From NCBI RefSeq assembly GCF_013359755.1, contig NZ_JABMCJ010000083.1:1-64000 (forward strand): DNA of 64,000 nucleotides, in the 5' to 3' direction. How positions within the stretch are numbered: position 1 is the first letter of the stretch; each line of letters starts with the position of its first letter. A model generated the notes under the pieces. The model was not told the DNA's origin. It saw only the letters and a list, made by a program, of their open reading frames with translations, and did no database searches. The stretch comes from Tardiphaga robiniae (GTDB lineage Bacteria; Pseudomonadota; Alphaproteobacteria; Rhizobiales; Xanthobacteraceae). Position numbers and translations under genes: made by a program. Positions 42,278 through 50,289 of this stretch are shown piece by piece.

Positions 42278-43831
42278 CTAGCCGGCCCCCGCCGGTGCCG
42301 AGGCGCGCATCATCTCCCGCAGCTCGGTCTTGAGCACCTTGCCGTAATTGTTCTTCGGCAGCGCATCCAGATAGACGTAGCGCTTGGGCCGCTTGAAACG
42401 AGCGATATTGGCGAGGCAATGCGCGTCGAGCGCAGCATCGTCGGCGGATGCGCCGGGCTCCAGCACCACACAGGCGACCACGACCTCGCCCCAGTCCGGC
42501 TCGGGCACCCCGATCGCCGAGACTTCCCGCACGCCGGGATGCGTCAGCAGCGCCTCCTCGACTTCGCGCGGATAGATATTGGTACCGCCCGAGATGATGA
42601 CGTCCTTGGAGCGGTCGGACAAAGTGAGGAAGCCATCTTCGTCGAGCCGCCCGACATCGCCGGTGCGCAGCCATCCGTCCTTCAGCGTCTCGGCATTGGC
42701 CTTGTCGTTGTTCCAGTAGCCGAGCATGACCGCCGGTCCCTTGGCCTCGACCTCGCCAGTCTCGCCGATGGAAAGCGGCTTGCCATCGGCGCCGGTGATC
42801 CTCACCGACATCACGCTCTGCGCCGGACCGACCGAAGCAAGGCGTTCGAGATAGCGCGGGTGTTCGGTATCGGCGTGGAAGGCCCGCGGCAGCGAGGTGA
42901 TCGTCATCGGCGATTCACCTTGGCCGTAAATCTGCACGAAGCGCTGCCCCATGGTGGCGATGGCGTCGCGGATATCGGCCAGATACATCGGCCCTCCGCC
43001 ATAGACGATGGTGCGCAACCCCTCGCCGGTCTCGCCGCGCTTCTTCGCCGCATCGACCAGCCGGCGCACCATGGTGGGTGCGGCGAACATCGCGACATCG
43101 CCAAGCGCACCGCCGAGATCGAGCACTTCGTCCGGCTCGAAGCCCTGACTCTCCGGCACGACGTGGCGGGCGGCCATGCGGATATGGATGAAATTATAGA
43201 GGCCGGCGCCATGCGAGATCGGCGCGGCATAGAGGATGGCGTCGCGCTGATGTACTTGATCGACATCGGCGAGATAGCACAGCGACATCGCCACCAGATT
43301 GCCATGGCTGAGCATCACACCTTTGGGCCGGCCGGTAGTGCCGGAGGTGTAGAACAGCCAGGCGAGATCGTTGTCTTCGCGGGACAGCGGCACCGCGGAC
43401 ACCGGCTCGCCATGCTGCAATTCATGAAACGTTGCGCTGTCGATGGACAGCATCTGCATGCCGGTCGGCAGGTCTTCCTCGACCTGAACGAGCGCGCCAC
43501 GGCTGTCGTCGTCGACAAAGGCCAGCCTCGCGCCAGCATTGTCGCAGATCCATGCCGCTTCGCGGCCATGCAGCTTGGCATTGATCGGGATCACCACCGC
43601 GCCGATCCACCACACCGCATACAGACATTCGAGATATTGCGTGGCGTTCGACATGAACAGCGCGACGCGGTCGCTAGGCTGAATACCGTAATCGCGCACG
43701 AGGCCAGCGCCGATGGCCGCGGCACGATGCGCAAAGGTTTTGTAGTCAGCCTGGACCGTGGTGCCGGTCAGCAGCGCCGGCGCCTGCGGATGCAAACGCG
43801 CCGACGATGCCAGCCATTGTGCGACATTCAT
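42278..43831 (-). CDS. AMP-forming acyl-CoA synthetase
   Basis: This 517-residue member of the ANL adenylate-forming superfamily makes an acyl-AMP and then an acyl-CoA. Motifs are the P-loop YTSGTTGRPKG (161-171), YGQGESPMTIT, GWLRTGDVGRLDEDGF, DRSKDVIISGGTNIYPREVE and the catalytic Lys498 in NNYGKVLKTEL. The binding pocket suggests a medium-chain or aromatic acid, but the exact substrate is not readable. It follows the thiolase gene at 43861 by 29 bases and is likely in the same transcript. Confidence 0.9.
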   Translation of the reverse strand: MNVAQWLASSARLHPQAPALLTGTTVQADYKTFAHRAAAIGAGLVRDYGIQPSDRVALFMSNATQYLECLYAVWWIGAVVIPINAKLHGREAAWICDNAGARLAFVDDDSRGALVQVEEDLPTGMQMLSIDSATFHELQHGEPVSAVPLSREDNDLAWLFYTSGTTGRPKGVMLSHGNLVAMSLCYLADVDQVHQRDAILYAAPISHGAGLYNFIHIRMAARHVVPESQGFEPDEVLDLGGALGDVAMFAAPTMVRRLVDAAKKRGETGEGLRTIVYGGGPMYLADIRDAIATMGQRFVQIYGQGESPMTITSLPRAFHADTEHPRYLERLASVGPAQSVMSVRITGADGKPLSIGETGEVEAKGPAVMLGYWNNDKANAETLKDGWLRTGDVGRLDEDGFLTLSDRSKDVIISGGTNIYPREVEEALLTHPGVREVSAIGVPEPDWGEVVVACVVLEPGASADDAALDAHCLANIARFKRPKRYVYLDALPKNNYGKVLKTELREMMRASAPAGAG

Positions 43832-43860
43832 TGTACGATCTTCTTGGCGTCGCCCGCGCG

Positions 43861-45030
43861 TTACTTCGCGGGCTCGAGGATCGAGACGTAGTTCGCCACT
43901 GCGGCGCCGCCCATATTGAAGATGCCGGCCAGCTTGGCATTCTTGATCTGCATGCCCTCGGGCGCCTGACCCAGCAATTGCATCGCGCTCAGCACATGCA
44001 TTGACACACCGGTGGCGCCGATCGGGTGACCCTTGGCCTTGAGGCCTCCGGACGGATTGATCGGCAGCTTGCCGTCCTTCTGGGTCCAGCCTTCCTTGAT
44101 GGCGCGTGCACCCTGCCCGCGCGGCGTCAGACCCATCGCTTCATATTCGATCAGCTCGGCGACCGTGAAGCAGTCATGGGTTTCGACGAAAGAGAGATCG
44201 CCGATCTCGACGCCGGCGGTCTTCAGCGCCTTCTGCCAGGCCACGGTGCAGCCCTCGAATTGAAGGATGTCGCGCTTCGACATCGGCAGGAAATCCTGCG
44301 CATGGCCAGTGGCCTTGATGTTGACCGCCTTGCCCATGGTCTTCGCGGTCTCGGAATCCGTGAGCACCAGTGCCGCGGCGCCGTCGGACACCAGCGAGCA
44401 GTCTGTGCGCTTCAAGGGGCCGGCGACGAACGGGTTCTTGTCGCTTTCGGAGCGACAAAATTCGAAGCCGACATCCTTGCGCATCTGCGCATAGGGATTG
44501 TGGACACCGTTGGCGTGGTTCTTGGCGGCAATCATCGCCAGCGCATCGGACTGGTCGCCATATTTCTGGAAGTATTTTTGCGCGATGCCGCCGAACACGC
44601 CGGCGAAGCCCGCAGGTGTCTCGCCGTCTTCCGGCAGATAGGACGCGCGAAGCAGGTTCTTGCCGATTTCAGGTCCGGGCGTGCGGGTCATCTGTTCGAC
44701 ACCGACCACGAGCACGATCTTGGCAGCGCCGGCGGCGATGGACTTGATGCCCTGATGTACGGCGGCCGAACCGGTGGCGCAGGCATTCTCGACGCGCGTG
44801 GCGGGCTTGAAGCGCAGTGCGGGATCGGCCTGCAACACCAGCGACGCGGTAAAATCCTGCGGCGAGAAGCCGGCGTTGAAATGACCGAGCACAATTTCAT
44901 CGACGTCAGATGCGGAGATTCCGGCATCGGCCATGGCTTCGGTCGCGACGCGGACCACCATGCTCTCGACGGTCTCGGCGTCGAATTTTCCGAAAGGCAT
45001 ATGCGCCCAACCAACGATGCTGGCAGTCAT
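43861..45030 (-). CDS. Thiolase (acetyl-CoA acetyltransferase family) with catalytic Cys
   Basis: This 389-residue thiolase has the nucleophile Cys84 in VENACATGSAA, the acid-base His in NPSGGLKAKGHPIGATG, and GTG-rich loops of the family. The second Cys motif appears as FNMGGAA, as in SCP2-type thiolases. It should cleave a 3-ketoacyl-CoA with CoA, or condense two acyl-CoAs. The start at 45030 (MTASIVGWAHMPFG) is the family start. It is the first gene of the CoA-ester cluster and lies 49 bases after the KDPG aldolase gene on the same strand, so read-through from the sugar operon is possible. Confidence 0.88.
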   Translation of the reverse strand: MTASIVGWAHMPFGKFDAETVESMVVRVATEAMADAGISASDVDEIVLGHFNAGFSPQDFTASLVLQADPALRFKPATRVENACATGSAAVHQGIKSIAAGAAKIVLVVGVEQMTRTPGPEIGKNLLRASYLPEDGETPAGFAGVFGGIAQKYFQKYGDQSDALAMIAAKNHANGVHNPYAQMRKDVGFEFCRSESDKNPFVAGPLKRTDCSLVSDGAAALVLTDSETAKTMGKAVNIKATGHAQDFLPMSKRDILQFEGCTVAWQKALKTAGVEIGDLSFVETHDCFTVAELIEYEAMGLTPRGQGARAIKEGWTQKDGKLPINPSGGLKAKGHPIGATGVSMHVLSAMQLLGQAPEGMQIKNAKLAGIFNMGGAAVANYVSILEPAK

Positions 45031-45079
45031 GGTCGTCTCCCTGATCGATTTCAAATATTGCGCCCGTTATAGCCCGGCT

Positions 45080-45742
45080 TCATGGCGCTTGCAGGCTTTT
45101 CATGGTCCGCGCGCACATGGCCGTTATGCCTGCCCAATCGCCAGAACGTATCATTGACGACGGACAGATCCAGGACCCGCCCACCGCCAGAACCATCGGC
45201 TCGCTGAGCCAGCTCGCCGCATTGGCCTCGCCGATTCCGCCCGTGGGGCAAAACCTGACATCCGGAAACGGTCCCGCCCAGGCGCGGAGCATCGCGATGC
45301 CACCGGCCTGTTCCGCGGGGAAGAACTTGAGCACATCAAAACCGCGTTCGAGCGCCTGCATCAGTTCCGAGGCCGAGGCGACGCCCGGCAGGAATGGCAG
45401 ATCGCTGGACGCTGCGATGTCCAGCAATTCGCGCGTCGCGCCGGGACTGACCGTGAAGCGCGCCCCGATGGCATAGGCCTTCTGGAAATCCGCCGACGTG
45501 AGCACCGTGCCGATGCCAACGATGGCCTCCGGCACTTCGGCGATGACGGCCTTCGCCGCTTCAACGGCAGCATCGGTGCGCAAGGTGATTTCCAGCGTGC
45601 GGATACCACCGGCGACCAGTGCCCGCGCCAGCGGTACGGCGTCGGCAACACGTTCGATCGTGAGCACGGGAACGACGAATGCTGCCTTCAGCAGCTTTCG
45701 CAGATGGTCCTGACGTTGACCGATATCGAGAGGCTTGTTCAT
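45080..45742 (-). CDS. eda: 2-dehydro-3-deoxyphosphogluconate aldolase (KDPG/KHG aldolase)
   Basis: This 220-residue class I aldolase cleaves KDPG (or a C4 epimer) to pyruvate and glyceraldehyde 3-phosphate. Glu51 in TLEITLRT and the Schiff-base Lys139 in LKFFPAE are in place, as is the phosphate-binding PTGGI. Length is standard. It is the last gene of the minus-strand sugar operon, 13 bases after the kinase gene that would supply its phosphorylated substrate. Confidence 0.93.
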   Translation of the reverse strand: MNKPLDIGQRQDHLRKLLKAAFVVPVLTIERVADAVPLARALVAGGIRTLEITLRTDAAVEAAKAVIAEVPEAIVGIGTVLTSADFQKAYAIGARFTVSPGATRELLDIAASSDLPFLPGVASASELMQALERGFDVLKFFPAEQAGGIAMLRAWAGPFPDVRFCPTGGIGEANAASWLSEPMVLAVGGSWICPSSMIRSGDWAGITAMCARTMKSLQAP

Positions 45743-45755
45743 GCGGATGGTCCTC

Positions 45756-46679
45756 TCATGAGGGTGTGTCGAACGCGATCATATCGGGCATCGCCTCGCG
45801 CGGGATGATCGCGCCGGGATGGCAGACGACCGTGCCGGCGAGATAGTGACCTGCCTGTGCTGCGGCGACAGGCTGAACGCCGCTCAGACGTGCATGCAGA
45901 TAGGCAGCAGCGAAACTGTCGCCGGCCGCGGTGGTATCGACCACCGCGCCACTGACAGGGCTGGCCTCGACACGCTGCGGCTGGCCGTGATCCCGTATGA
46001 TGCTCGCGGGGGTATCGAGCTTGAGCACCACTTCATCTGCTCCAACGCGCGACAGTAGCCTTTCCTCGATCTCGCCGGGATAGAGCGGCAACAAGTCCTC
46101 GACCGAGGCCAGCACGATGTCGGAGACCGCAAAAGCATCCTGAAACGCGGCGTGCGCCAGATCGAGATCGGGCCACCCCCTCGCGCGGAAATTGGTATCG
46201 AAGGCGACGCGGACGCCTGTGCCGCGCGCATGTTGAAGCGCCGCAATCAGGCGGTCACGGCCGGCGATGTCGAACAGCGACAGCGTGATGGCCGAGAGAT
46301 AGATCAGATCATAGTCCGCAAGTGCTGCCAGAAGCGCATCGGTTTCCGGCAGGCTCATCAAGCCTCGCACAGCCGAGGCATCGCGCCAGTGATAGAAGCG
46401 GCGCTCGCCGGCCTCATTGGTCTCGATCATATACAAACCGGGCAGCTTGCCCTTGAGGCGCATCACCCGCTCAGTGCCGATGCCCTCGGCCTGCCAGCCA
46501 GCAATCATCTCGTCGCTGAGCGGATCGTCACCGAGCGCGGTGACGTAATCGACCTCCGCGCCAAGCCGGGCGAGGTAGACCGCAGTGTTCAGCGTATCGC
46601 CGCCAAAGGACCGCGTCAGGTGCCCACCCGGCATCTGACGCAGCTCGATCATGCATTCGCCGATGCTGGCGATCCGCAT
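45756..46679 (-). CDS. kdgK: PfkB-family sugar kinase, 2-dehydro-3-deoxygluconokinase type
   Basis: This 307-residue ribokinase-fold enzyme has the N-terminal GGDTLNTAVYLARLG (26-40) that binds the sugar and the C-terminal PfkB signature DTTAAGDSFAAAYL with catalytic Asp254. Together with the adjacent eda gene this points to phosphorylation of 2-keto-3-deoxygluconate or the galactonate epimer. The start at 46679 (MRIASIGECMIELR) is typical; upstream residues are not conserved in the family. It begins 7 bases after the stop codon of the DenD-like gene. Confidence 0.88.
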   Translation of the reverse strand: MRIASIGECMIELRQMPGGHLTRSFGGDTLNTAVYLARLGAEVDYVTALGDDPLSDEMIAGWQAEGIGTERVMRLKGKLPGLYMIETNEAGERRFYHWRDASAVRGLMSLPETDALLAALADYDLIYLSAITLSLFDIAGRDRLIAALQHARGTGVRVAFDTNFRARGWPDLDLAHAAFQDAFAVSDIVLASVEDLLPLYPGEIEERLLSRVGADEVVLKLDTPASIIRDHGQPQRVEASPVSGAVVDTTAAGDSFAAAYLHARLSGVQPVAAAQAGHYLAGTVVCHPGAIIPREAMPDMIAFDTPS

Positions 46680-46686
46680 GGTGGCC

Positions 46687-47673
46687 TCAATCGACGAACT
46701 TGCCGCCGATTTCATCCTCGATATGGATGCGGATGATGTCGTCGAAGGTTTTCTCGGCCGTGGTGAAGCCGAGCTTCAGCGCGCGTGCGGTGTCGAAATC
46801 GCGCGGCCAGCCCGACACGATGCCAGTGATGACCGGATCGGTCTCGCGCTTGATGCGGGCGACGACGTTCTTGCCGGCCACGCGCTCCAGCGCGGCGAGC
46901 TGCTCGCCGACGGTGACCGACATGCCGGGCATGCTGAGATTACGCCGCGGGCCCATGGCCTGAAGATCCATCGTGCCGGCGTGAACGAGGAAGCCCACGG
47001 CAGAGCGCGGCGATGCGTGCCAGTGGCGGACATCCTCGGACACCGGCAGGATGGCTTCCTTGCCGGCCAGCGGCTCGCGGATGATGTTGGAGAAGAAACC
47101 GGAGGCGGCCTTGTTCGGTGCGCCCGGACGGACGCAGATCGTCGGCAGGCGGATGCCGATGCCGTCCAGGAAGCCCTTGCGGGTGTAGTCGGCGATCAGC
47201 ATTTCGCAGATCGACTTTTGCGTGCCGTAAGAGGTCAGCGGCGTGTGAATGAATTCGTCGCCGATCTTGTCGGGGAACGGCGCGCCGAACACTGCGATGG
47301 ACGAGGTGAAGACCAGCCGCGGCTTGTAACCGCCGCCGATGGCGCGAATAGCGTCGATCAGGTAGCGGGTGCCATCGAGATTGATGCGATACCCCTTGTC
47401 GAAATCGGCCTCCGCCTCCCCCGACACGATGGCGGCGAGATGGAAGATCACCTCCGGCTTGTGGGCGACCAGCGGCGCAGCCGTCTTGGGGTCGGCGAAG
47501 TCCGACGTCACCAGTTCGATCGGAATCGACGCACCCGCAGGCTTTGCCGGCGCCACCACATCCTGCAGGGTCATGCGGGTGATGTCACGATTGCCGAGAC
47601 GACCGTCGCGAACCAGTTTCTCTGTGAGCTTGCGGCCAACCATGCCGGCGGCGCCGAGGATGAGGATGTGCAA
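46687..47673 (-). CDS. denD: D-erythronate dehydrogenase-like NAD-dependent epimerase/dehydratase family protein
   Basis: This 328-residue extended SDR has GAAGMVG (7-13), an NAD-type Asp, Ser124/125 in FTSSIAVFG and the Tyr149-x3-Lys153 pair. It most resembles DenD, which oxidises D-erythronate or related tetronates. The initiation codon appears to be TTG at 47673: AAGGAG lies seven bases upstream and the conserved MHILILGAAG begins there. Whether it acts on tetronate or on a longer sugar acid in this KDG-type locus is open. A 164-base gap with repeats separates it from the permease gene. Confidence 0.8.
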   Translation of the reverse strand: MHILILGAAGMVGRKLTEKLVRDGRLGNRDITRMTLQDVVAPAKPAGASIPIELVTSDFADPKTAAPLVAHKPEVIFHLAAIVSGEAEADFDKGYRINLDGTRYLIDAIRAIGGGYKPRLVFTSSIAVFGAPFPDKIGDEFIHTPLTSYGTQKSICEMLIADYTRKGFLDGIGIRLPTICVRPGAPNKAASGFFSNIIREPLAGKEAILPVSEDVRHWHASPRSAVGFLVHAGTMDLQAMGPRRNLSMPGMSVTVGEQLAALERVAGKNVVARIKRETDPVITGIVSGWPRDFDTARALKLGFTTAEKTFDDIIRIHIEDEIGGKFVD

Positions 47674-47709
47674 GGGAAAACTCCTTCTTGTTGTTCTTGG
47701 GTTCAACTC

Positions 47710-47820
47710 TGGCCCTCATGGTGAGGAGGCACCTCTTTGGCGCCGTCTCGAACCATGAATGAGACTACGGCCATCCTTCGAGACGCGGTCGAAGACGACC
47801 GCTCCTCAGGATGAGGGCGG
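47710..47820. repeat. Two REP-like palindromic elements
   Basis: CATGGT...ACCATG closes an element at about 47717-47756, and CATCCT...AGGATG closes another at about 47772-47813. The CATCCTTCGAGACGC and CTCCTCAGGATGAGG sequences belong to a repeat type that I know as common in Bradyrhizobium-like genomes. They sit inside the sugar operon between the permease and denD genes and may shape mRNA stability. Confidence 0.65.
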
Positions 47821-47837
47821 TACATTAGGTAAGCCGC

Positions 47838-48755
47838 CTACTCCTTCACCGCGCCTGTCATCGCCGACACGTAATGCTCGACGAAGAACGCATACAGGAT
47901 CACCAGCGGCAATGACCCGACCAACGCGCCGGCCATCAGCGAACCCCATTTATAGATGTCGCCGTCGACGAATTCGTTGACGATGGCCACCGGCACGGTC
48001 TTGTTCTGCGTCGATTGCAGGAAGGTCAGCGCATAGATGAACTCGTTCCAGCACAAAGTGAACGAGAAGATGAAGGCCGAGATCAGGCCGGGCACCGCGA
48101 GCGGGATGATGATCTTGACCAGTATCTGCCAGCGCGAGGCGCCGTCGATCAGCGCGCACTCTTCGAGCTCGAACGGGATGGTCTTGAAATAGCCCATCAG
48201 CAGCCAGGTCGAGAACGGGATCAGCAGCGTCGGATAGACCAGGATCAGCGACAGCGGCGAGTCGAACAGGCCGTAGGCCTGGATGACCGACGCCAGCGGA
48301 ATGAACAAGATCGACGGCGGTACGAGATAGGCCATGAAGATCAACGCGCCGACCGTCTCAGCCCCCCGGAAGCGCAGCCGCACGATGGCATAGGCTGCGA
48401 GCACACTGGCGACGATCGACAAAAATGTCGAAGCCGCCGCCACATACATCGTATTCCACAGCCACTGCGGATAGTTGGTTTCGAACAGCAGCTTTTGAAT
48501 GTGCTTGAAGGTCGGCTTGATCACCCAGAACGGATTGAACCGCTCCATGTCTATCAGCTGCTCGTCGGGTTTGATCGAGGTCAGCGCCATCCAGTAGAAC
48601 GGGAACAGCAGGATCACCACGATGATGAACAGCGGGATGTAGAGCGTGACGATGCGCCTCGGCAGCGACTCCAGATAGGCCATGCCCTCGCTGTGATCGT
48701 CTTTCTCGACGGTCGGCGCGACGGCTGTGCGGTGATCGACGGCGTGATCAGTCAT
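47838..48755 (-). CDS. Carbohydrate ABC transporter permease (MalG/UgpE type)
   Basis: This 305-residue inner-membrane permease has six helices. The ATPase-contacting EAA loop reads ECALIDGASRWQILVKIIIPLAVPG. A polar N-terminal tail of about 33 residues precedes the first helix (about 36-56). It overlaps the partner permease gene by eight bases, so the pair is translated together. With the Tat-type binding protein and the UgpC-type ATPase it forms the sugar importer of this locus. Confidence 0.92.
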   Translation of the reverse strand: MTDHAVDHRTAVAPTVEKDDHSEGMAYLESLPRRIVTLYIPLFIIVVILLFPFYWMALTSIKPDEQLIDMERFNPFWVIKPTFKHIQKLLFETNYPQWLWNTMYVAAASTFLSIVASVLAAYAIVRLRFRGAETVGALIFMAYLVPPSILFIPLASVIQAYGLFDSPLSLILVYPTLLIPFSTWLLMGYFKTIPFELEECALIDGASRWQILVKIIIPLAVPGLISAFIFSFTLCWNEFIYALTFLQSTQNKTVPVAIVNEFVDGDIYKWGSLMAGALVGSLPLVILYAFFVEHYVSAMTGAVKE

Positions 48756-49707
48756 TGTCAGTGCCTTGCTGCCACTTGCGGCGTTGCATGCCGAACCAGG
48801 AAATGGCGATGGCTGCCAGAAGGAACGGGATCATGGCGGTGGCGATGGCTGCGCCCTCGCCCAGACGCCCGGAAAGGATGCCGCGCTGATAGCTCAGCGT
48901 CGCCATCAGATGCGTCGCATTCACCGGACCGCCGCGGGTCAGCGCCCAGATCAGCTGGAAGTCGGTAAACGTAAACAACACCGAGAAGGTCATGACCACT
49001 GCGATGATCGGCGTCAGCAGCGGATAGGTGATGAAGCGGAAGCGCTGCCACGAGGTTGCACCATCCAGTGTCGCCGCTTCATAGAGCGACGGTGACACCG
49101 TCTGCAGGCCCGCCAGCAATGTAATCGCCACGAACGGCACGCCGCGCCAGATATTGGCGAAGATCACGCTGGCGCGCGCCCAATTGCTGTCGCCCAGAAA
49201 GTTGATGTTGTGGTCGATCAGGCCCATTTTGATCAGCGACCACGAGATGATCGAGAACTGCGAGTCGTAAATCCACCAGAACGCGATGGCCGACAACACG
49301 GTCGGCACGATGAACGGGATCAGCACTGCGGCGCGGATCAGCGCCTTGAAAGGCATATGCCGGTTCAGTAGCAGCGCCAGATAGAGGCCAACGGCGAATT
49401 TGATGGCGCTGGCGACGATCGTATAGAGCAGCGTATTAAACACCGAGAGCCAGAAGATGCTGTCGTCCTTCAGCCACTCGTAGTTCTCTAGTCCGACAAA
49501 CACGCCGCCGCGACCGATACGGTCATCAGTGAAGCTCATCCAGACGCCGAGGAATAGCGGGTAAGCGAGAAACAGCAGCAGGAATGCCGCGGCCGGCAGC
49601 ATGAACCACAGTGCAAGCCAGTTGCGGTTGATCCGCAGCCGGTCCCAGGCCGAGGATCTGGGGATCACTTTTCCTGCCCCCGGCATCGATGTCTGGATCG
49701 TGGTCAT
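48748..49707 (-). CDS. Carbohydrate ABC transporter permease (MalF/UgpA type)
   Basis: This 319-residue permease has six membrane helices and the EAA loop YEAATLDGATSWQRFRFITYPLLTP. It has no large periplasmic insertion, as in UgpA-type rather than MalF-type proteins. It is the first of the two permease genes and lies 70 bases downstream of the RidA gene. It pairs with the protein at 47838-48755. Confidence 0.92.
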   Translation of the reverse strand: MTTIQTSMPGAGKVIPRSSAWDRLRINRNWLALWFMLPAAAFLLLFLAYPLFLGVWMSFTDDRIGRGGVFVGLENYEWLKDDSIFWLSVFNTLLYTIVASAIKFAVGLYLALLLNRHMPFKALIRAAVLIPFIVPTVLSAIAFWWIYDSQFSIISWSLIKMGLIDHNINFLGDSNWARASVIFANIWRGVPFVAITLLAGLQTVSPSLYEAATLDGATSWQRFRFITYPLLTPIIAVVMTFSVLFTFTDFQLIWALTRGGPVNATHLMATLSYQRGILSGRLGEGAAIATAMIPFLLAAIAISWFGMQRRKWQQGTDND

Positions 49708-49777
49708 TGCAAAATAGCTCCAGTCGGATGTCGGCTTCGGTCTGATGTCGTGCAGTCAGTCATGCGTCATGATCCGG

Positions 49778-50203
49778 TTACGGCAGGATCGCTTCGCCCT
49801 CGATCTCGACACGTGCGTGCGGATCGATCAGAGCGGAAACCTGAACCAGTGTCATTGCAGGAAAATGCTTGCCGAGCGTCGCGCCCCAGGCTTCGCCAAT
49901 GGCGGCGCCGGACGTCTTGAATGCGTTGATGTCGGTCACATAAGCGCGCAGCATCACGATTTGCTTGGGTTCGCCGCCCGCTGCCTTCAGCACGGTGACG
50001 AGATTCTCCATCGCGTAGCGCCACTGCGTCCCGAAGTCAGATCCCGCGGCAACTTCGCCCTGCCCGTTCTGCTTGCCGAGTTGACCGGAGATGCGGACGC
50101 TCCGCGTACCGCCTGCCACCACCGCATGCGCAAAACCGCGGGGCCGCGTCCAGCCTTCCGGGAGAACTGTCTTGTAGTCGGTCTCTGGCATTCCCATTCC
50201 CAT
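49778..50203 (-). CDS. RidA family protein
   Basis: This 141-residue trimeric chorismate-mutase-like protein has RISGQLG near 33-39, a family-typical middle with MENLVTVLKAAGG, and the C-terminal MTLVQVSALIDPHARVEIEGEAI. The classic RidA Arg105 that binds the imine substrate's carboxylate is replaced here by His (DPHARVEIE may shift it by two), so true 2-aminoacrylate deaminase activity is uncertain. It is embedded between the binding-protein and permease genes of a sugar ABC operon. There it may remove a reactive enamine or keto intermediate of the pathway. Confidence 0.85.
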   Translation of the reverse strand: MGMGMPETDYKTVLPEGWTRPRGFAHAVVAGGTRSVRISGQLGKQNGQGEVAAGSDFGTQWRYAMENLVTVLKAAGGEPKQIVMLRAYVTDINAFKTSGAAIGEAWGATLGKHFPAMTLVQVSALIDPHARVEIEGEAILP

Positions 50204-50251
50204 CGTTCAGGCAGCCTTTTGTGACACGAGATTCACGGCTGCTCCGGAGAG

Positions 50252-50281
50252 TTGCCGGCGCGGGTCGCTCCGCGCCGGCAA
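50252..50281 (-). terminator. Hairpin directly after the binding-protein gene
   Basis: TTGCCGGCGCGG (50252-50263) pairs perfectly with 50270-50281 over a 6-base loop, eight bases after the stop codon of the binding-protein gene, with no T-run. In ABC operons such hairpins protect the abundant binding-protein mRNA and reduce read-through to the permeases. That is the likely role here. Confidence 0.65.
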
Positions 50282-50289
50282 GGTCGTCC

